Assembly (NCBI GenBank): GCA_019510335.1
Contig: JAEKKO010000107.1
Span: 1-41,108, forward strand
Reading direction: 5' to 3'
Length of the DNA stretch: 41,108 nt
Origin: Novosphingobium sp.
GTDB taxonomy: Bacteria; Pseudomonadota; Alphaproteobacteria; Sphingomonadales; Sphingomonadaceae
The notes beneath the pieces were generated by a model, which was not told where the DNA came from, made no database searches, and saw only the letters and a program-made list of their open reading frames with translations. This document shows, piece after piece, positions 17,524 to 25,494 of this stretch. Within the stretch, counting starts at the first letter, position 1; every line of letters begins with the position of its first letter. Position numbers and translations under genes: made by a program.

Positions 17524-17548
17524 CAATCGCCGGTGCGATCAGCGATTG
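17524..17548. promoter_or_regulatory. Inverted repeat upstream of the acyl-CoA dehydrogenase operon
   Basis: CAATCGC-N11-GCGATTG is a perfect 7-bp inverted repeat about 105-130 bp upstream of the dehydrogenase start. It lies just beyond the terminator of the receptor gene, so it is in the likely promoter region. It could be an operator for one of the TetR proteins. No confident -35/-10 pair was found with it. Confidence 0.3.
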
Positions 17549-17562
17549 CGAATGGCGCGTCG

Positions 17563-17597
17563 AAAGAAAGGGCGGGCCGCCCGAAGGAAGCCCGCCC
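17563..17597 (-). terminator. Rho-independent terminator after receptor gene 17621-20281
   Basis: Read on the minus strand, GGGCGGGC and GCCCGCCC form a perfect 8-bp stem with a 12-nt loop, followed by TTTCTTT. It is 23 bp past the receptor stop codon and separates it from the acyl-CoA dehydrogenase operon. Confidence 0.75.
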
Positions 17598-17620
17598 CGG
17601 TTGCTCGGTGGCTGCCGGCC

Positions 17621-20281
17621 CTAGCGGCCGAACTTGTAGCGCAAGCGCGCTCCCCACATCCGCGGCTCGCCGATGATGTTGGAGACGAAGCCCGACGCCG
17701 CCTGGACGTTCGAGTGCAGGTAGACGTGCGCATTGGTGACGTTGGTCACGAACACGCCGAGGTCGACCGGCATTCCGCCAACATTATCCCACGTCGCATT
17801 CAGGTTGAGCAACTTGCTGCTCGGCAGCACGCCGAACTCGCTGGCGAAGGAGTAAGGCTGGACCGCCACGAAGTTCGAACCCTGCTGGACGCCGACGAAC
17901 GGGTCCGACACGGCCCTGTACCGCGACGTGTAAACCCACGTAGCACCCACCGTGACCTTGCCGACGCTCGGCGGCAGCGGGAACGTGTAGTTGCCGCTGA
18001 GAACCAGCTTGTGCGGGATGGAGTTCGGGATGACCGATCCGACCGGCAGCGGCCGGATATCGGTGAACGGCAGCCCGCGCGCGGTGACCAGGCCTTGCAG
18101 ATCGACGATGCTCAGGATCTTGGTGTTCAGGTAGGCGTAGGATGCCTCGAGCCGGAGTCCCTCGAAGGGGGTGATCCCGGCCTCGACCTCGACGCCCCAC
18201 AGCCGCGACTTCGCGGCATTGATGATCGCCGTGGTCTGGGCACACAGCGACACCGGCAGACAGCTCAACCCGATCTGCAGCTGCTGGTTTCGGAAGTCGT
18301 TGTAGAAAGCCGAGACGTTGAAATAGCCGGGCATCATCCCGCGCCAGCTGGTCTTCGCGCCCACTTCGTAAGTGTCGACCTTCTCCGGCCCGTAGTCCTG
18401 CAGGGTATCGGCGGCGAACGAGGCGACCGCTCCTTGACGGTAACCGCGGGACCACTTGGCGTACAGTAGGACGTCCTGCATCGGCTTGAAGTCGACGTCG
18501 AGCAGCCACGTCGGAGCATGGCTCTTTACGTTGTGGTGCTCGGTGCACGCGCCGAAGCGCTGGTCCAGCGGGCGGTACTGATTGGTGGCCGAGCCGGGCC
18601 TGCCAAAGGTCACGTCGTTGAGGCAGTAGAAGTAGGTCCCTGCCGGAAAGGTGATCGGCGTCCCGTTGAGGACCGAGGCGACTGGAGCCGAGTAGATGCG
18701 CTCGGCGGTGATCCGGTAGATGCTGTCGACCTCGTCCCAGGTGTAGCGGATGCCGCCAGTCAGCTTGAGCTTGTCGGTGACGTCGTAGCTGGTCTGGAAG
18801 TAGATCGCCTTGTCGCGGAACTTGGTCAGCGTGTCCTGATAAGCGAGACGGCCGAGCGAGCTGCCGTTCTGACCCGGGACGCAGTTGAAGGTGGCAAGGT
18901 CAATGCACGGTGTCTGTGTCGTCGACTGGATGCCCGATACGCCGAGCGGATCGCTGTTCTCCAGGTAGAAGCCGCCCTGCCAGATCCACCGGCCACCATC
19001 GGAACGGCCCTGGAACTGCAGCTCTTCGACGAACGAGGATTCGCGGTTGCTGTAGCCGTTGGGGATCGAATGGGTGACGTTGAACGGCTGGACGTTGTTC
19101 GGGCTGGTCTCGGTCCCGCGCACGGGAACTACGGCGCTGCCGAGGTTCGGCACGATCTTGTAGGCGCCGAACAGGTCAAGGTCGGTGATGCCGCGCAGCT
19201 CGCCGTAGCTGAGGATGTTCTTCACCGTGAGGTTGTCGCTGGCGCGCCAAGTGGTGTTGTTGATGACCTGCCACGTCTCGAGATCGGATTGCTCGTCGGG
19301 CAGTGGGTTGGACACCGACCAGAACCCGAGCGTCGCTTCGCGCGCCATCTGGTCGCAGGCCTGCTGGCCGGTGGCGACCGTCGAAGCGGAGAACGCCGCG
19401 TATCCGGGAGGCGCCGCGGTGAAGCAGCGGGTGATCTTCGGGATCAGGCCAGTGCTCTTCGACTTCGACCAGTTGGCGACCGTGTAGTTCTCGATGTCGG
19501 GCGTGAAGTCGGCGACGACGCTGACCCGGGCCGCCCAATAGTCGACGCTACCGCCGGCGTTGCCGTTCGGACCGAAGCCGATCGTGCCGGCGTTCTTGAG
19601 GTAGCCGTCGCGCTTGTTGCGATCGAGGCCGAAGCGCACTTTGAAGGTGTCGTTGATCGGGACGTTGAGCACCGCCTGCACCCGACGCAGATTGTAATCG
19701 CCAAGCTGGCCTTCAACGTAGCCCTCGAGCCGGTCGGTCGGCTTCTTCGGCACGATCAGCACCGCGCCACCGGTCGAGTTGCGGCCGAACAGCGTGCCCT
19801 GGGGACCTTTGAGGACCTGCACGTTCTGCAGGTCGAACAGATAGCCCGGGCCGGCGCCTTCGCCGCCCTGGGTCGCGCCCGAGGCGCGCGGCATCACGAC
19901 GTCGGCGAAGAACGTACCAACGGTCGCCGTGGTGCGCTGCTCCTGGGTGAAGCCCCGGATGGTCCACGTGGTGTTGTCGGCGCCGTAGCGGTTGTTGGTC
20001 GACAGGCCCGGGGTGTAAGTTGCGATATCGCGGGCCGACTGGATGTTGTTGTTGGTCAACTTGGTCTCGTCGAACACCGTGATCGAGATCGGCACGTCCT
20101 GCAGGCGCTGTTCGACCCGCTGGGCAGTGACGATGATGTCGTTGGCGTTGGCCGGATTGCTCGCCTGGTCGGTCTCCCCGGTCGACTGCGGCGCGGTCTG
20201 CGCCAGGGCCGGAGCGGCCATGGCGGCGGTCAGCGCGGATGCCGCCAGCAACGCGATTTTCCACTGTTGATTAAACTGCAT
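17621..20281 (-). CDS. TonB-dependent outer-membrane receptor (paralogue A)
   Basis: This is an 886-residue TonB-dependent receptor. The signal peptide is at about 1-27 (LLAASALTAAMAAPALA). It is followed by a TonB-box-like DIIVTAQR and a plug with LQDVPISITVFDETKL and GPQGTLFGRNSTGGAVLI. The long beta-barrel ends EPRMWGARLRYKFGR. The start ATG follows GAGGGACGGAA. It is a close paralogue of the receptor at 20629-23358: the leader, plug and C-terminal strands align almost word for word, while the loops differ. This layout is typical of sphingomonad receptors for organic substrates rather than siderophores, and it sits among acyl-CoA genes. The ligand is unknown. It has its own terminator and a 347-bp upstream gap, so it is probably transcribed on its own. 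Confidence 0.94.
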   Translation of the reverse strand: MQFNQQWKIALLAASALTAAMAAPALAQTAPQSTGETDQASNPANANDIIVTAQRVEQRLQDVPISITVFDETKLTNNNIQSARDIATYTPGLSTNNRYGADNTTWTIRGFTQEQRTTATVGTFFADVVMPRASGATQGGEGAGPGYLFDLQNVQVLKGPQGTLFGRNSTGGAVLIVPKKPTDRLEGYVEGQLGDYNLRRVQAVLNVPINDTFKVRFGLDRNKRDGYLKNAGTIGFGPNGNAGGSVDYWAARVSVVADFTPDIENYTVANWSKSKSTGLIPKITRCFTAAPPGYAAFSASTVATGQQACDQMAREATLGFWSVSNPLPDEQSDLETWQVINNTTWRASDNLTVKNILSYGELRGITDLDLFGAYKIVPNLGSAVVPVRGTETSPNNVQPFNVTHSIPNGYSNRESSFVEELQFQGRSDGGRWIWQGGFYLENSDPLGVSGIQSTTQTPCIDLATFNCVPGQNGSSLGRLAYQDTLTKFRDKAIYFQTSYDVTDKLKLTGGIRYTWDEVDSIYRITAERIYSAPVASVLNGTPITFPAGTYFYCLNDVTFGRPGSATNQYRPLDQRFGACTEHHNVKSHAPTWLLDVDFKPMQDVLLYAKWSRGYRQGAVASFAADTLQDYGPEKVDTYEVGAKTSWRGMMPGYFNVSAFYNDFRNQQLQIGLSCLPVSLCAQTTAIINAAKSRLWGVEVEAGITPFEGLRLEASYAYLNTKILSIVDLQGLVTARGLPFTDIRPLPVGSVIPNSIPHKLVLSGNYTFPLPPSVGKVTVGATWVYTSRYRAVSDPFVGVQQGSNFVAVQPYSFASEFGVLPSSKLLNLNATWDNVGGMPVDLGVFVTNVTNAHVYLHSNVQAASGFVSNIIGEPRMWGARLRYKFGR

Positions 20282-20370
20282 TTCCGTCCCTCATGTTCAA
20301 AAAAAGACCGCGAGCGGGACGCTCAACCGGCCGGATGGAATCCTGAATTCTGAATAAGCCCCAAATCCAG

Positions 20371-20400
20371 CCACCAATTCGCACGAATCCGCACCAATCC
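20371..20400. repeat. Three 10-bp tandem repeats upstream of receptor paralogue A
   Basis: On the minus (coding) strand the units read GGATTGGTGC, GGATTCGTGC and GAATTGGTGG. The 10-bp period places them on one face of the helix. They lie 90-119 bp upstream of the receptor start codon, where an activator could bind. Confidence 0.5.
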
Positions 20401-20515
20401 CAAGGTGGATCGGTTAAAGCAGGTCTCTATTTACCCGAATTTCGCTGCTCGTGATAAAATCGCAACAGAGCGAGGATCGGCCATTCGGGGGGCGGCGATG
20501 CGGCCAATTCTGCGG

Positions 20516-20532
20516 ATTGCACAAAGTGCAAT
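20516..20532. promoter_or_regulatory. 17-bp palindrome, candidate operator
   Basis: ATTGCAC-AAA-GTGCAAT is a perfect inverted repeat, well suited to a dimeric regulator. It lies about 235 bp upstream of the receptor A start and about 42 bp past the terminator of receptor B. Confidence 0.4.
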
Positions 20533-20573
20533 AACCTAGCTCGGCTCACCTTGGGTGGCCGTGCGCCAAATGC

Positions 20574-20605
20574 GAAAGGGCGGACGTCCCGGAGGACGCC
20601 CGCCC
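20574..20605 (-). terminator. Rho-independent terminator after receptor gene 20629-23358
   Basis: On the minus strand GGGCGGGCGTCC pairs with GGACGTCCGCCC (12 bp, one G-U) across a 4-nt loop, followed by TTT. It is 23 bp after the stop codon and similar in placement to the terminator of the paralogue. Confidence 0.75.
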
Positions 20606-20628
20606 TCTTTAGTCGCGCAGGCAGTCGG

Positions 20629-23358
20629 TTAGCCGCCGAACCGGTAGCGCAGGCGAAAGCCCCACATCCGCGGCTCGCCGATAGTCGACGAGATGAAGCC
20701 GCGCTGCTGGTTGTCGTTGATCTGCAGGATCACGTGCTCGTTCGTCACGTTGGTCATGAAGAACGACAGGTCGACGGGCAGCTGGGCGACGTTCTCCCAG
20801 GTGGCGTTGAGGTTCAGCACCGTCGAGGCCGGAGCAATACCTCCGCCTGAGGTGGTCACGAGGCCGTCCGCCGCCGTCTGCGCCAGCGCGAGTATCTTTC
20901 CATCGCTGTTGCGAATGACGACACCATCCGAAACGATTCGGCGACGCGACTGGTAAACCAAGGTTCCACCGACGGTGAACTTTCCGACCGTTGCGGGAAG
21001 CGGGAACGTATAGTTGGCGGAAGCCACCACCTGATGCGGCGGGCCCGAATTGGCAATCGTGTTGCACTGTTCGCCGGCGCATAGTTTGCCGCCGGAGTTT
21101 ACCAGCGGTGCGGTGAAAGCGTTGTACGGCGGGAGCACGGTTGGCACGTTGACTGCCAGCAGGCGCGCGTTGATGTAACCATAGGCGAGATCGAGGCGGA
21201 GGCCTTCGAAGGGCGAGACGTTGAAGTCTGCCTCGATACCCCAGATACGCGACTTGCCCGCGTTGATGATCGTGGCGTTGCCGCCGCAGATCACGGTGAA
21301 ATTGGGCAACGCCGGATTGCAGGCGACACCCAGCTGCAGCTGCTGGTTGCGCAAGTTGTTGTAGTAGCCGGATAGGTTGAAGCTTCCCGGCATGGCGCCG
21401 CGCCAGCTGGTCTTCGTACCCACCTCGAACGTGTCCACCGTCTCCTTGTCGTAGGGCTGGAGCGGATCGGGACCGAAGATCGCCAGGCCGCCCTGGCGAT
21501 AGCCGCGCGACCACTTGCCATAGACCATGACGTTATCAACTGGCTTGTAGTCGGCCTGGAGCAACCAGGTCGGCGCCTGTGTGTTCTTCTCCAGATTCTG
21601 GGCGCAGTGGTTAAGGCGGTCGGCGTAAGTGAAGTAGGTCGCAAAGGCCGCGGCCGTCGCCGCGGGCGGTCCATTGTAGCCAGGGGCCGTCGGATTGCTG
21701 CACGCGAACCGGACGTTGCTGGGGGTCGTGGAGAATACTGACGTCTCATTGATCAGAAACGTGTGCATCTTATCCCAGGTGTAGCGAATGCCCCCGGTCA
21801 GCGTTAGCTGATCGGTCAGCTTGTAGCTGGCCTGCGCATACAGCGCGTAGTCGCGGAACTTGGTCTTCTGGAGTGAGTACGAGCCCGTGCCGCCTGAGAT
21901 ACCCCCTGCGCCATTCACTCCAAATGTAAAGGAAGGGCCGCCAAGCCCCGACGAGGGAAGGCAGGCGAACGTGAGGATGTCCGTGCAGGCCGTGAACGAG
22001 GCGGTCTGGACGCCGGAAATGCCCAGCGGGTCACTGATTTCGGCATAGGCACCTGCCTGCCAGGTAAAACGGCCGCCCGCCGGATGGCCCTGGAACTGCA
22101 GTTCCCCGACCATCGATCTCTCGGCATTGGTATAGCCGGTATCGCCATTGTTATGCGTGAAGGCGAAGCCGCGAACCTGGCTGGTCGTCTCGGTGCCGGC
22201 GACAACTCCCGGAAGCAGCGAGTAGTTGCCGAACAGGTCGAGGTTGGTCTTGCCCTTGAACTCGCCGTAGGAGAGGATGTTCTTGACCGTCAGGCTGTCG
22301 CTCGCCCGCCAGGTCAGCGTGTTGATCACCTGCCACTGGTCGCTGATCGCTTCGGAATCGGGCAGTCGATTTGACACCGTCCAGAATCCGTAGGGCGCCT
22401 CACGCGCCATCTGCGCGACCGACTCGTTGCCGAAGAATGCCTGATTGGAGCTGGCCGGGCATGGCGGCGTGACGCCAAAGGCGCAAGGAAATGCCGTGGT
22501 TACCTTAGGGATGACGCCATTACTTTGAGAATGCGTGTACGTGGCTATCGTGTAGTTTTCGAGGTCAGGTGAAATGTCGAGCACCGCACTCACGCGCCCG
22601 GCCCAGTAATTCACATCGCCCAAACCGCGGTTGCCGAAGTGGCCGTCACCGAAATTACCAATGTTCTTGAGATAGCCGTGCCGGTCCATGTGATCGAAGC
22701 CGGCCCGCAGCTTGAAGCTGTCGGATACCGGGATGTTCACAACGCCCTGCAGGCGCCACATGTTGTAATTGCCAGCGCTGCCTTCGACATAGCCCTCGAG
22801 CTTGTCGGTCGGCTTCTTCGGCACAAGCAGCACCGCGCCACCGGTCACGTTGCGGCCGAACAGGGTGCCCTGCGGGCCCTTCAGGACCTGGACGTTCTGG
22901 AGGTCGAACAGCGCACCCGGCCCGGCGCCGTCGCCGCCGAAGGTCGCGCCGCTGCCGCGCGGGGCGACGACGTCGGCGAAGAATACGCCGACTGTCGCGA
23001 AGCTGCGCTGCTCCTGATAGAACCCGCGGATGGTGAAGGTCGTGTTGTCCGCACCGTAGCGGTTGTTGACCGCGAGGCCGGGCGTGTAGTTGGCAAGCTC
23101 CCGGACGCTGCTGACGTTTGCGCTGTCCAGCTTGGCCTGATCGAATACCGTGATCGAGATCGGCACGTCCTGGAGCCGCTGCTCGACGCGCTGGGCAGTG
23201 ACGATGATGTCGTTGGTGTTCTCTGCCGGCGGCTGGTCGGCCGACTGGTCGGTGGTCTGGGGTGGCGCGGCGGTCTGGGCAAATGCCGGTGCGGCGCAGG
23301 CGACGGTGAGTGCCGATGCCCCAAGCAGAGCACTCTTTACGGTTTGGTGAAGTTGCAT
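20629..23358 (-). CDS. TonB-dependent outer-membrane receptor (paralogue B)
   Basis: This is a 909-residue TonB-dependent receptor. The track extends to 23556, but ATG 23358 follows GGGGGAAAG and begins a signal peptide (about 1-27, ending CAAPAFA). The TonB-box-like DIIVTAQR, the plug (LQDVPISITVFDQAKL, GPQGTLFGRNVTGGAVLL) and the terminal strand (EPRMWGFRLRYRFGG) match paralogue A closely. The barrel loops diverge and include Gly/Ser-rich and Cys-containing insertions (ACTDILTFACLPSS). The two genes look like an old tandem duplication with divergence in the ligand-contacting loops (inference). Parts of this gene look lower in GC than paralogue A by eye. The ligand is unknown. Confidence 0.93.
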   Translation of the reverse strand: MQLHQTVKSALLGASALTVACAAPAFAQTAAPPQTTDQSADQPPAENTNDIIVTAQRVEQRLQDVPISITVFDQAKLDSANVSSVRELANYTPGLAVNNRYGADNTTFTIRGFYQEQRSFATVGVFFADVVAPRGSGATFGGDGAGPGALFDLQNVQVLKGPQGTLFGRNVTGGAVLLVPKKPTDKLEGYVEGSAGNYNMWRLQGVVNIPVSDSFKLRAGFDHMDRHGYLKNIGNFGDGHFGNRGLGDVNYWAGRVSAVLDISPDLENYTIATYTHSQSNGVIPKVTTAFPCAFGVTPPCPASSNQAFFGNESVAQMAREAPYGFWTVSNRLPDSEAISDQWQVINTLTWRASDSLTVKNILSYGEFKGKTNLDLFGNYSLLPGVVAGTETTSQVRGFAFTHNNGDTGYTNAERSMVGELQFQGHPAGGRFTWQAGAYAEISDPLGISGVQTASFTACTDILTFACLPSSGLGGPSFTFGVNGAGGISGGTGSYSLQKTKFRDYALYAQASYKLTDQLTLTGGIRYTWDKMHTFLINETSVFSTTPSNVRFACSNPTAPGYNGPPAATAAAFATYFTYADRLNHCAQNLEKNTQAPTWLLQADYKPVDNVMVYGKWSRGYRQGGLAIFGPDPLQPYDKETVDTFEVGTKTSWRGAMPGSFNLSGYYNNLRNQQLQLGVACNPALPNFTVICGGNATIINAGKSRIWGIEADFNVSPFEGLRLDLAYGYINARLLAVNVPTVLPPYNAFTAPLVNSGGKLCAGEQCNTIANSGPPHQVVASANYTFPLPATVGKFTVGGTLVYQSRRRIVSDGVVIRNSDGKILALAQTAADGLVTTSGGGIAPASTVLNLNATWENVAQLPVDLSFFMTNVTNEHVILQINDNQQRGFISSTIGEPRMWGFRLRYRFGG

Positions 23359-23480
23359 CTTTCCCCCTGTGCTGGCTCGGACGCGTCGTCGCGTGCGTCC
23401 CTGACCGATTGTTCCGGCGGCCGAATCAAGGCTAACGGCCCCGTTCCCGGTCCTCATCGCAACATTATTATGCAAATCAA

Positions 23481-23497
23481 AGCCTGGGGGGTGCCAA
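23481..23497 (-). promoter_or_regulatory. Possible sigma-54-type promoter upstream of receptor paralogue B
   Basis: On the minus strand TTGGCAC-CCCCC-AGGCT gives a full TGGCAC -24 element and a GC doublet at the right spacing, but the -12 element reads AGGCT rather than TTGCT. The start would fall near 23470, leaving a leader of about 110 nt. No sigma-54 activator gene is in the window, so this is weak. Confidence 0.2.
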
Positions 23498-23596
23498 ACT
23501 TTGCCCTGGCAGGAAATAATTCCCAATGATGTCAAATCGGCAACAGGTGCATCCACGCGGTCGGATGGACGCGGGCGGCGACAATTTAGTGCCCTT

Positions 23597-24424
23597 TTAG
23601 GCCTTTGCGCGCGACATCATCCGGCTGAGGTCAACTTGCCCGGTTGTGACTCCGCCCATGAACCCGCCGTCGACCGGCAGGACCACGCCGTTGACGATCG
23701 TCGCCATCGCGCTGTTGAGGAACACCAGCGGTGCGGCCTGCTCGTACGGAGTGGAGTAGCGGCCGAGCGGCTCGGCGGCAGCGTCGACGATTTCCTTGCC
23801 CGCAGTGGCGTGGAACGCCGCCATCATCGGGGTTTGCGTCGGCGACGGCAGGGTGCAATTGATGCGGATGCCGCGCTTGATCAGGCTGGCGCCCATGAAC
23901 TGGGTCCAGACGATCACCGCTTCCTTGGAGAAAGCGTAGCCTTCCGCGACGGTGTCCGCGTTGGCCGCGCACCAGTCGACGGCCGCCTGAAATCCTTGGG
24001 TGGCGATCAGCTCCATGTTCGTCGGCACGCGCTGGCTCCAGCCGAGGCCGCCGGTCGAGGCGATCGATGCGATCGCGCCGCCTTCGCCCATCCGCTCGAG
24101 CACCTTCTCGGTCACGTGGCGGGTGCCGATGAAGTTGACCTTCATCGTTTCGATCGGCGGGAAGGCGCCGCCTCCGGGCAGCCCGGCGCAGTTGAACAGC
24201 GCGTCGACATTGCCGCCGACCGCGGCGACGCCGGCCTCGATCGAGGCGGGATCGCGCAAGTCGACCTTGTTGAAGCTGGCGAGCGGAAGGGCGACGTCCT
24301 TGTAGTCAAATCCGTGCACTTCGGCGCCGAGGTCCAGCAGGAGCCTGGCAGCCGCCTCGCCCATCCCCGAAAAGCAGCCGGAAACAATAACGCGCTTGCC
24401 CTTGTAGCCGAGAACGTCCGCCAT
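23597..24424 (-). CDS. Short-chain dehydrogenase, coniferyl-alcohol / 3-alpha-hydroxysteroid dehydrogenase-like
   Basis: This is a 275-residue SDR. ATG 24424, after GGAAGGAA, is used rather than the track start at 24790. The cofactor motif is SGCFSGMG (residues ~14-21), with NCAG, the catalytic Ser in SIASTGG, the Tyr-Lys pair in YAFSKEA, and the C-terminal PVDGGFMGG. The variant glycine motif with Cys, the short first half and the long insertion before the Tyr resemble the coniferyl-alcohol dehydrogenase and Comamonas 3-alpha-HSD group, which oxidise bulky aromatic or steroid alcohols. It is upstream of receptor B on the same strand with a 238-bp gap. The exact substrate is not deducible. 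Confidence 0.82.
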   Translation of the reverse strand: MADVLGYKGKRVIVSGCFSGMGEAAARLLLDLGAEVHGFDYKDVALPLASFNKVDLRDPASIEAGVAAVGGNVDALFNCAGLPGGGAFPPIETMKVNFIGTRHVTEKVLERMGEGGAIASIASTGGLGWSQRVPTNMELIATQGFQAAVDWCAANADTVAEGYAFSKEAVIVWTQFMGASLIKRGIRINCTLPSPTQTPMMAAFHATAGKEIVDAAAEPLGRYSTPYEQAAPLVFLNSAMATIVNGVVLPVDGGFMGGVTTGQVDLSRMMSRAKA

Positions 24425-24589
24425 GATCCTGGTTCCTTCCGTGGCCGCCAATGGCCGCAAATCGCGACCGCATAAGCTGGAAGGCTGGGCCACAATCAAT
24501 TGCGGCAAGGTCAAATCGCCGCGGCGATGGCCGCGGAGCCGGTAAGGCGCTCCTTTTTCCGATGCTTGCAAATCGCGCGGCTGCGAGAC

Positions 24590-24614
24590 CTTGCGCCAAC
24601 CGCCACTTGCGCCA
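24590..24614. promoter_or_regulatory. Direct repeats upstream of the DUF2889-amidohydrolase genes
   Basis: CTTGCGCCA occurs twice, 16 bp apart start to start (24590-24598 and 24606-24614). The repeats lie in the divergent gap between the SDR and the DUF2889 gene, 41 bp before the short ORF at 24655. They are a candidate site for the nearby IclR protein (inference). Confidence 0.3.
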
Positions 24615-24654
24615 TGATCGGGAGTGCGACGGAATCGCGCCGGGAGAAACTTCG

Positions 24655-24693
24655 ATGGCCGATCTGGATCGTCACTTGCTGGGGCGCGCCTGA
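24655..24693 (+). CDS. Short upstream ORF, possible leader peptide or frameshifted N-terminus
   Basis: ATG 24655 follows CGGGAGAAA at good spacing and encodes 12 residues (MADLDRHLLGRA) before TGA. The stop is only 2 nt before the GTG start of the DUF2889 gene. It may couple translation into that gene, or it may be the true N-terminus separated by a one-base change near the GGGG run at 24681. It is too short for the ORF track. Confidence 0.35.
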   Translation: MADLDRHLLGRA

Positions 24694-24695
24694 AC

Positions 24696-25451
24696 GTGGC
24701 CACGGCAGCCGCCAACCAACCGGAGCGCACCGCGCCGCGCCCGGGGTTTCGCCGCCGGATCGCCATCCGACCGCAATCAGGGTCGGTCACAGCTGCGCTC
24801 GAGGATGATTACCATCGGATGACGGTCGACCTCTACCACGACGGGCGGACGATAACGTCCGTCGAGCCTGCGATGGAGCGCTGGCCATGGACGACGTGTC
24901 CGGGCGCGGAAGCCGTGCTCCGCGAAACCTTCACCGGAGTTGAGCTTTGGGCAGCGGCGCGACGTGGGGGCAAGACCGCTAACTGCACGCACTTGTACGA
25001 CCTCGCTGTTTTCGCGGCGGCGCATGCGTCCGACACGGCATCGACGATCTACGACATGGCAGTGTCCGATCCCGTCGACGGGGAAATCATTGCCGAGCTT
25101 TCCCGCAACGGCAAACCGATGCTGCGCTGGGTTCTGCGCGACGATCGCCTGCAAGAGCCGCCGTTCCTTGCCGGCAAGCACTTGCGGGAGTTGCGCGAGT
25201 GGATTGCGACGCTGCCGGCGGACGAGCGCGAGGCTGCGCGGATCTTGCAATGGGGTGGCATCCTCGCCCATGGCCGGGCGATGGCGCTCGACTTCCTGTC
25301 CGATCCTGCGGGCCGCCCGCCGAGCTGCTATACCTATCAGCCGGAGAACGCCGCGGGGACGGTCCGCATCGGCGAGATCATCGACTTCAGCCGGGCGGCG
25401 CGCCAGCCGCTTGCCGATCCCGGCGAGGCGCAGCATAGCAAGCGGGTGTGA
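24696..25451 (+). CDS. DUF2889 family protein
   Basis: This protein of about 251 residues matches the DUF2889 pattern: FRRRIAIRP near the N-terminus, LEDDYHRMTVDLYHDG, WTTCPGAEAVL, then NCTHLYDLAVFAAAHA. The conserved Cys and His residues (TTCPGA, CTHLYD) are suggestive of a metal or catalytic site, but I know of no established activity to assign. GTG 24696 is chosen because it precedes the conserved region and is coupled to a short upstream ORF with a good SD; no ATG is suitably placed. The gene ends 43 bp before the amidohydrolase on the same strand, so the two probably form one operon. No signal peptide or membrane segment is visible. Confidence 0.75.
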   Translation: MATAAANQPERTAPRPGFRRRIAIRPQSGSVTAALEDDYHRMTVDLYHDGRTITSVEPAMERWPWTTCPGAEAVLRETFTGVELWAAARRGGKTANCTHLYDLAVFAAAHASDTASTIYDMAVSDPVDGEIIAELSRNGKPMLRWVLRDDRLQEPPFLAGKHLRELREWIATLPADEREAARILQWGGILAHGRAMALDFLSDPAGRPPSCYTYQPENAAGTVRIGEIIDFSRAARQPLADPGEAQHSKRV

Positions 25452-25494
25452 GCGCGAGCTTAGCGCGCACCTGCGATACATTGGGAGAAAGATC

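Larger units (their letters stand above)
20282..20573. other. Intergenic region between the two paralogous receptor genes
   Basis: This gap holds no gene on either strand. It is AT-richer than its surroundings and contains three 10-bp tandem repeats (20371-20400), a short palindrome ATTCG-CA-CGAAT (20377-20388) overlapping them, and a separate 17-bp palindrome (20516-20532). It must carry the promoter of the 17621-20281 receptor gene, but no convincing -35/-10 pair was seen. Confidence 0.6.

Noticed and set aside
15532-17676. 714-aa plus-strand ORF opposite the double acyl-CoA dehydrogenase
   Set aside because: It is antisense to a gene with clear ACAD motifs; composition (Arg, Ala, Asp, His-rich, no domain) is typical of a GC-driven shadow frame.
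18518-20353. 611-aa plus-strand ORF opposite receptor paralogue A
   Set aside because: Antisense to a TonB receptor with full signal peptide and barrel; no recognisable motif of its own.
23359-23556. N-terminal extension of receptor paralogue B in the ORF track
   Set aside because: The ATG at 23358 has a strong SD and begins the signal peptide; the upstream 66 residues are intergenic sequence.
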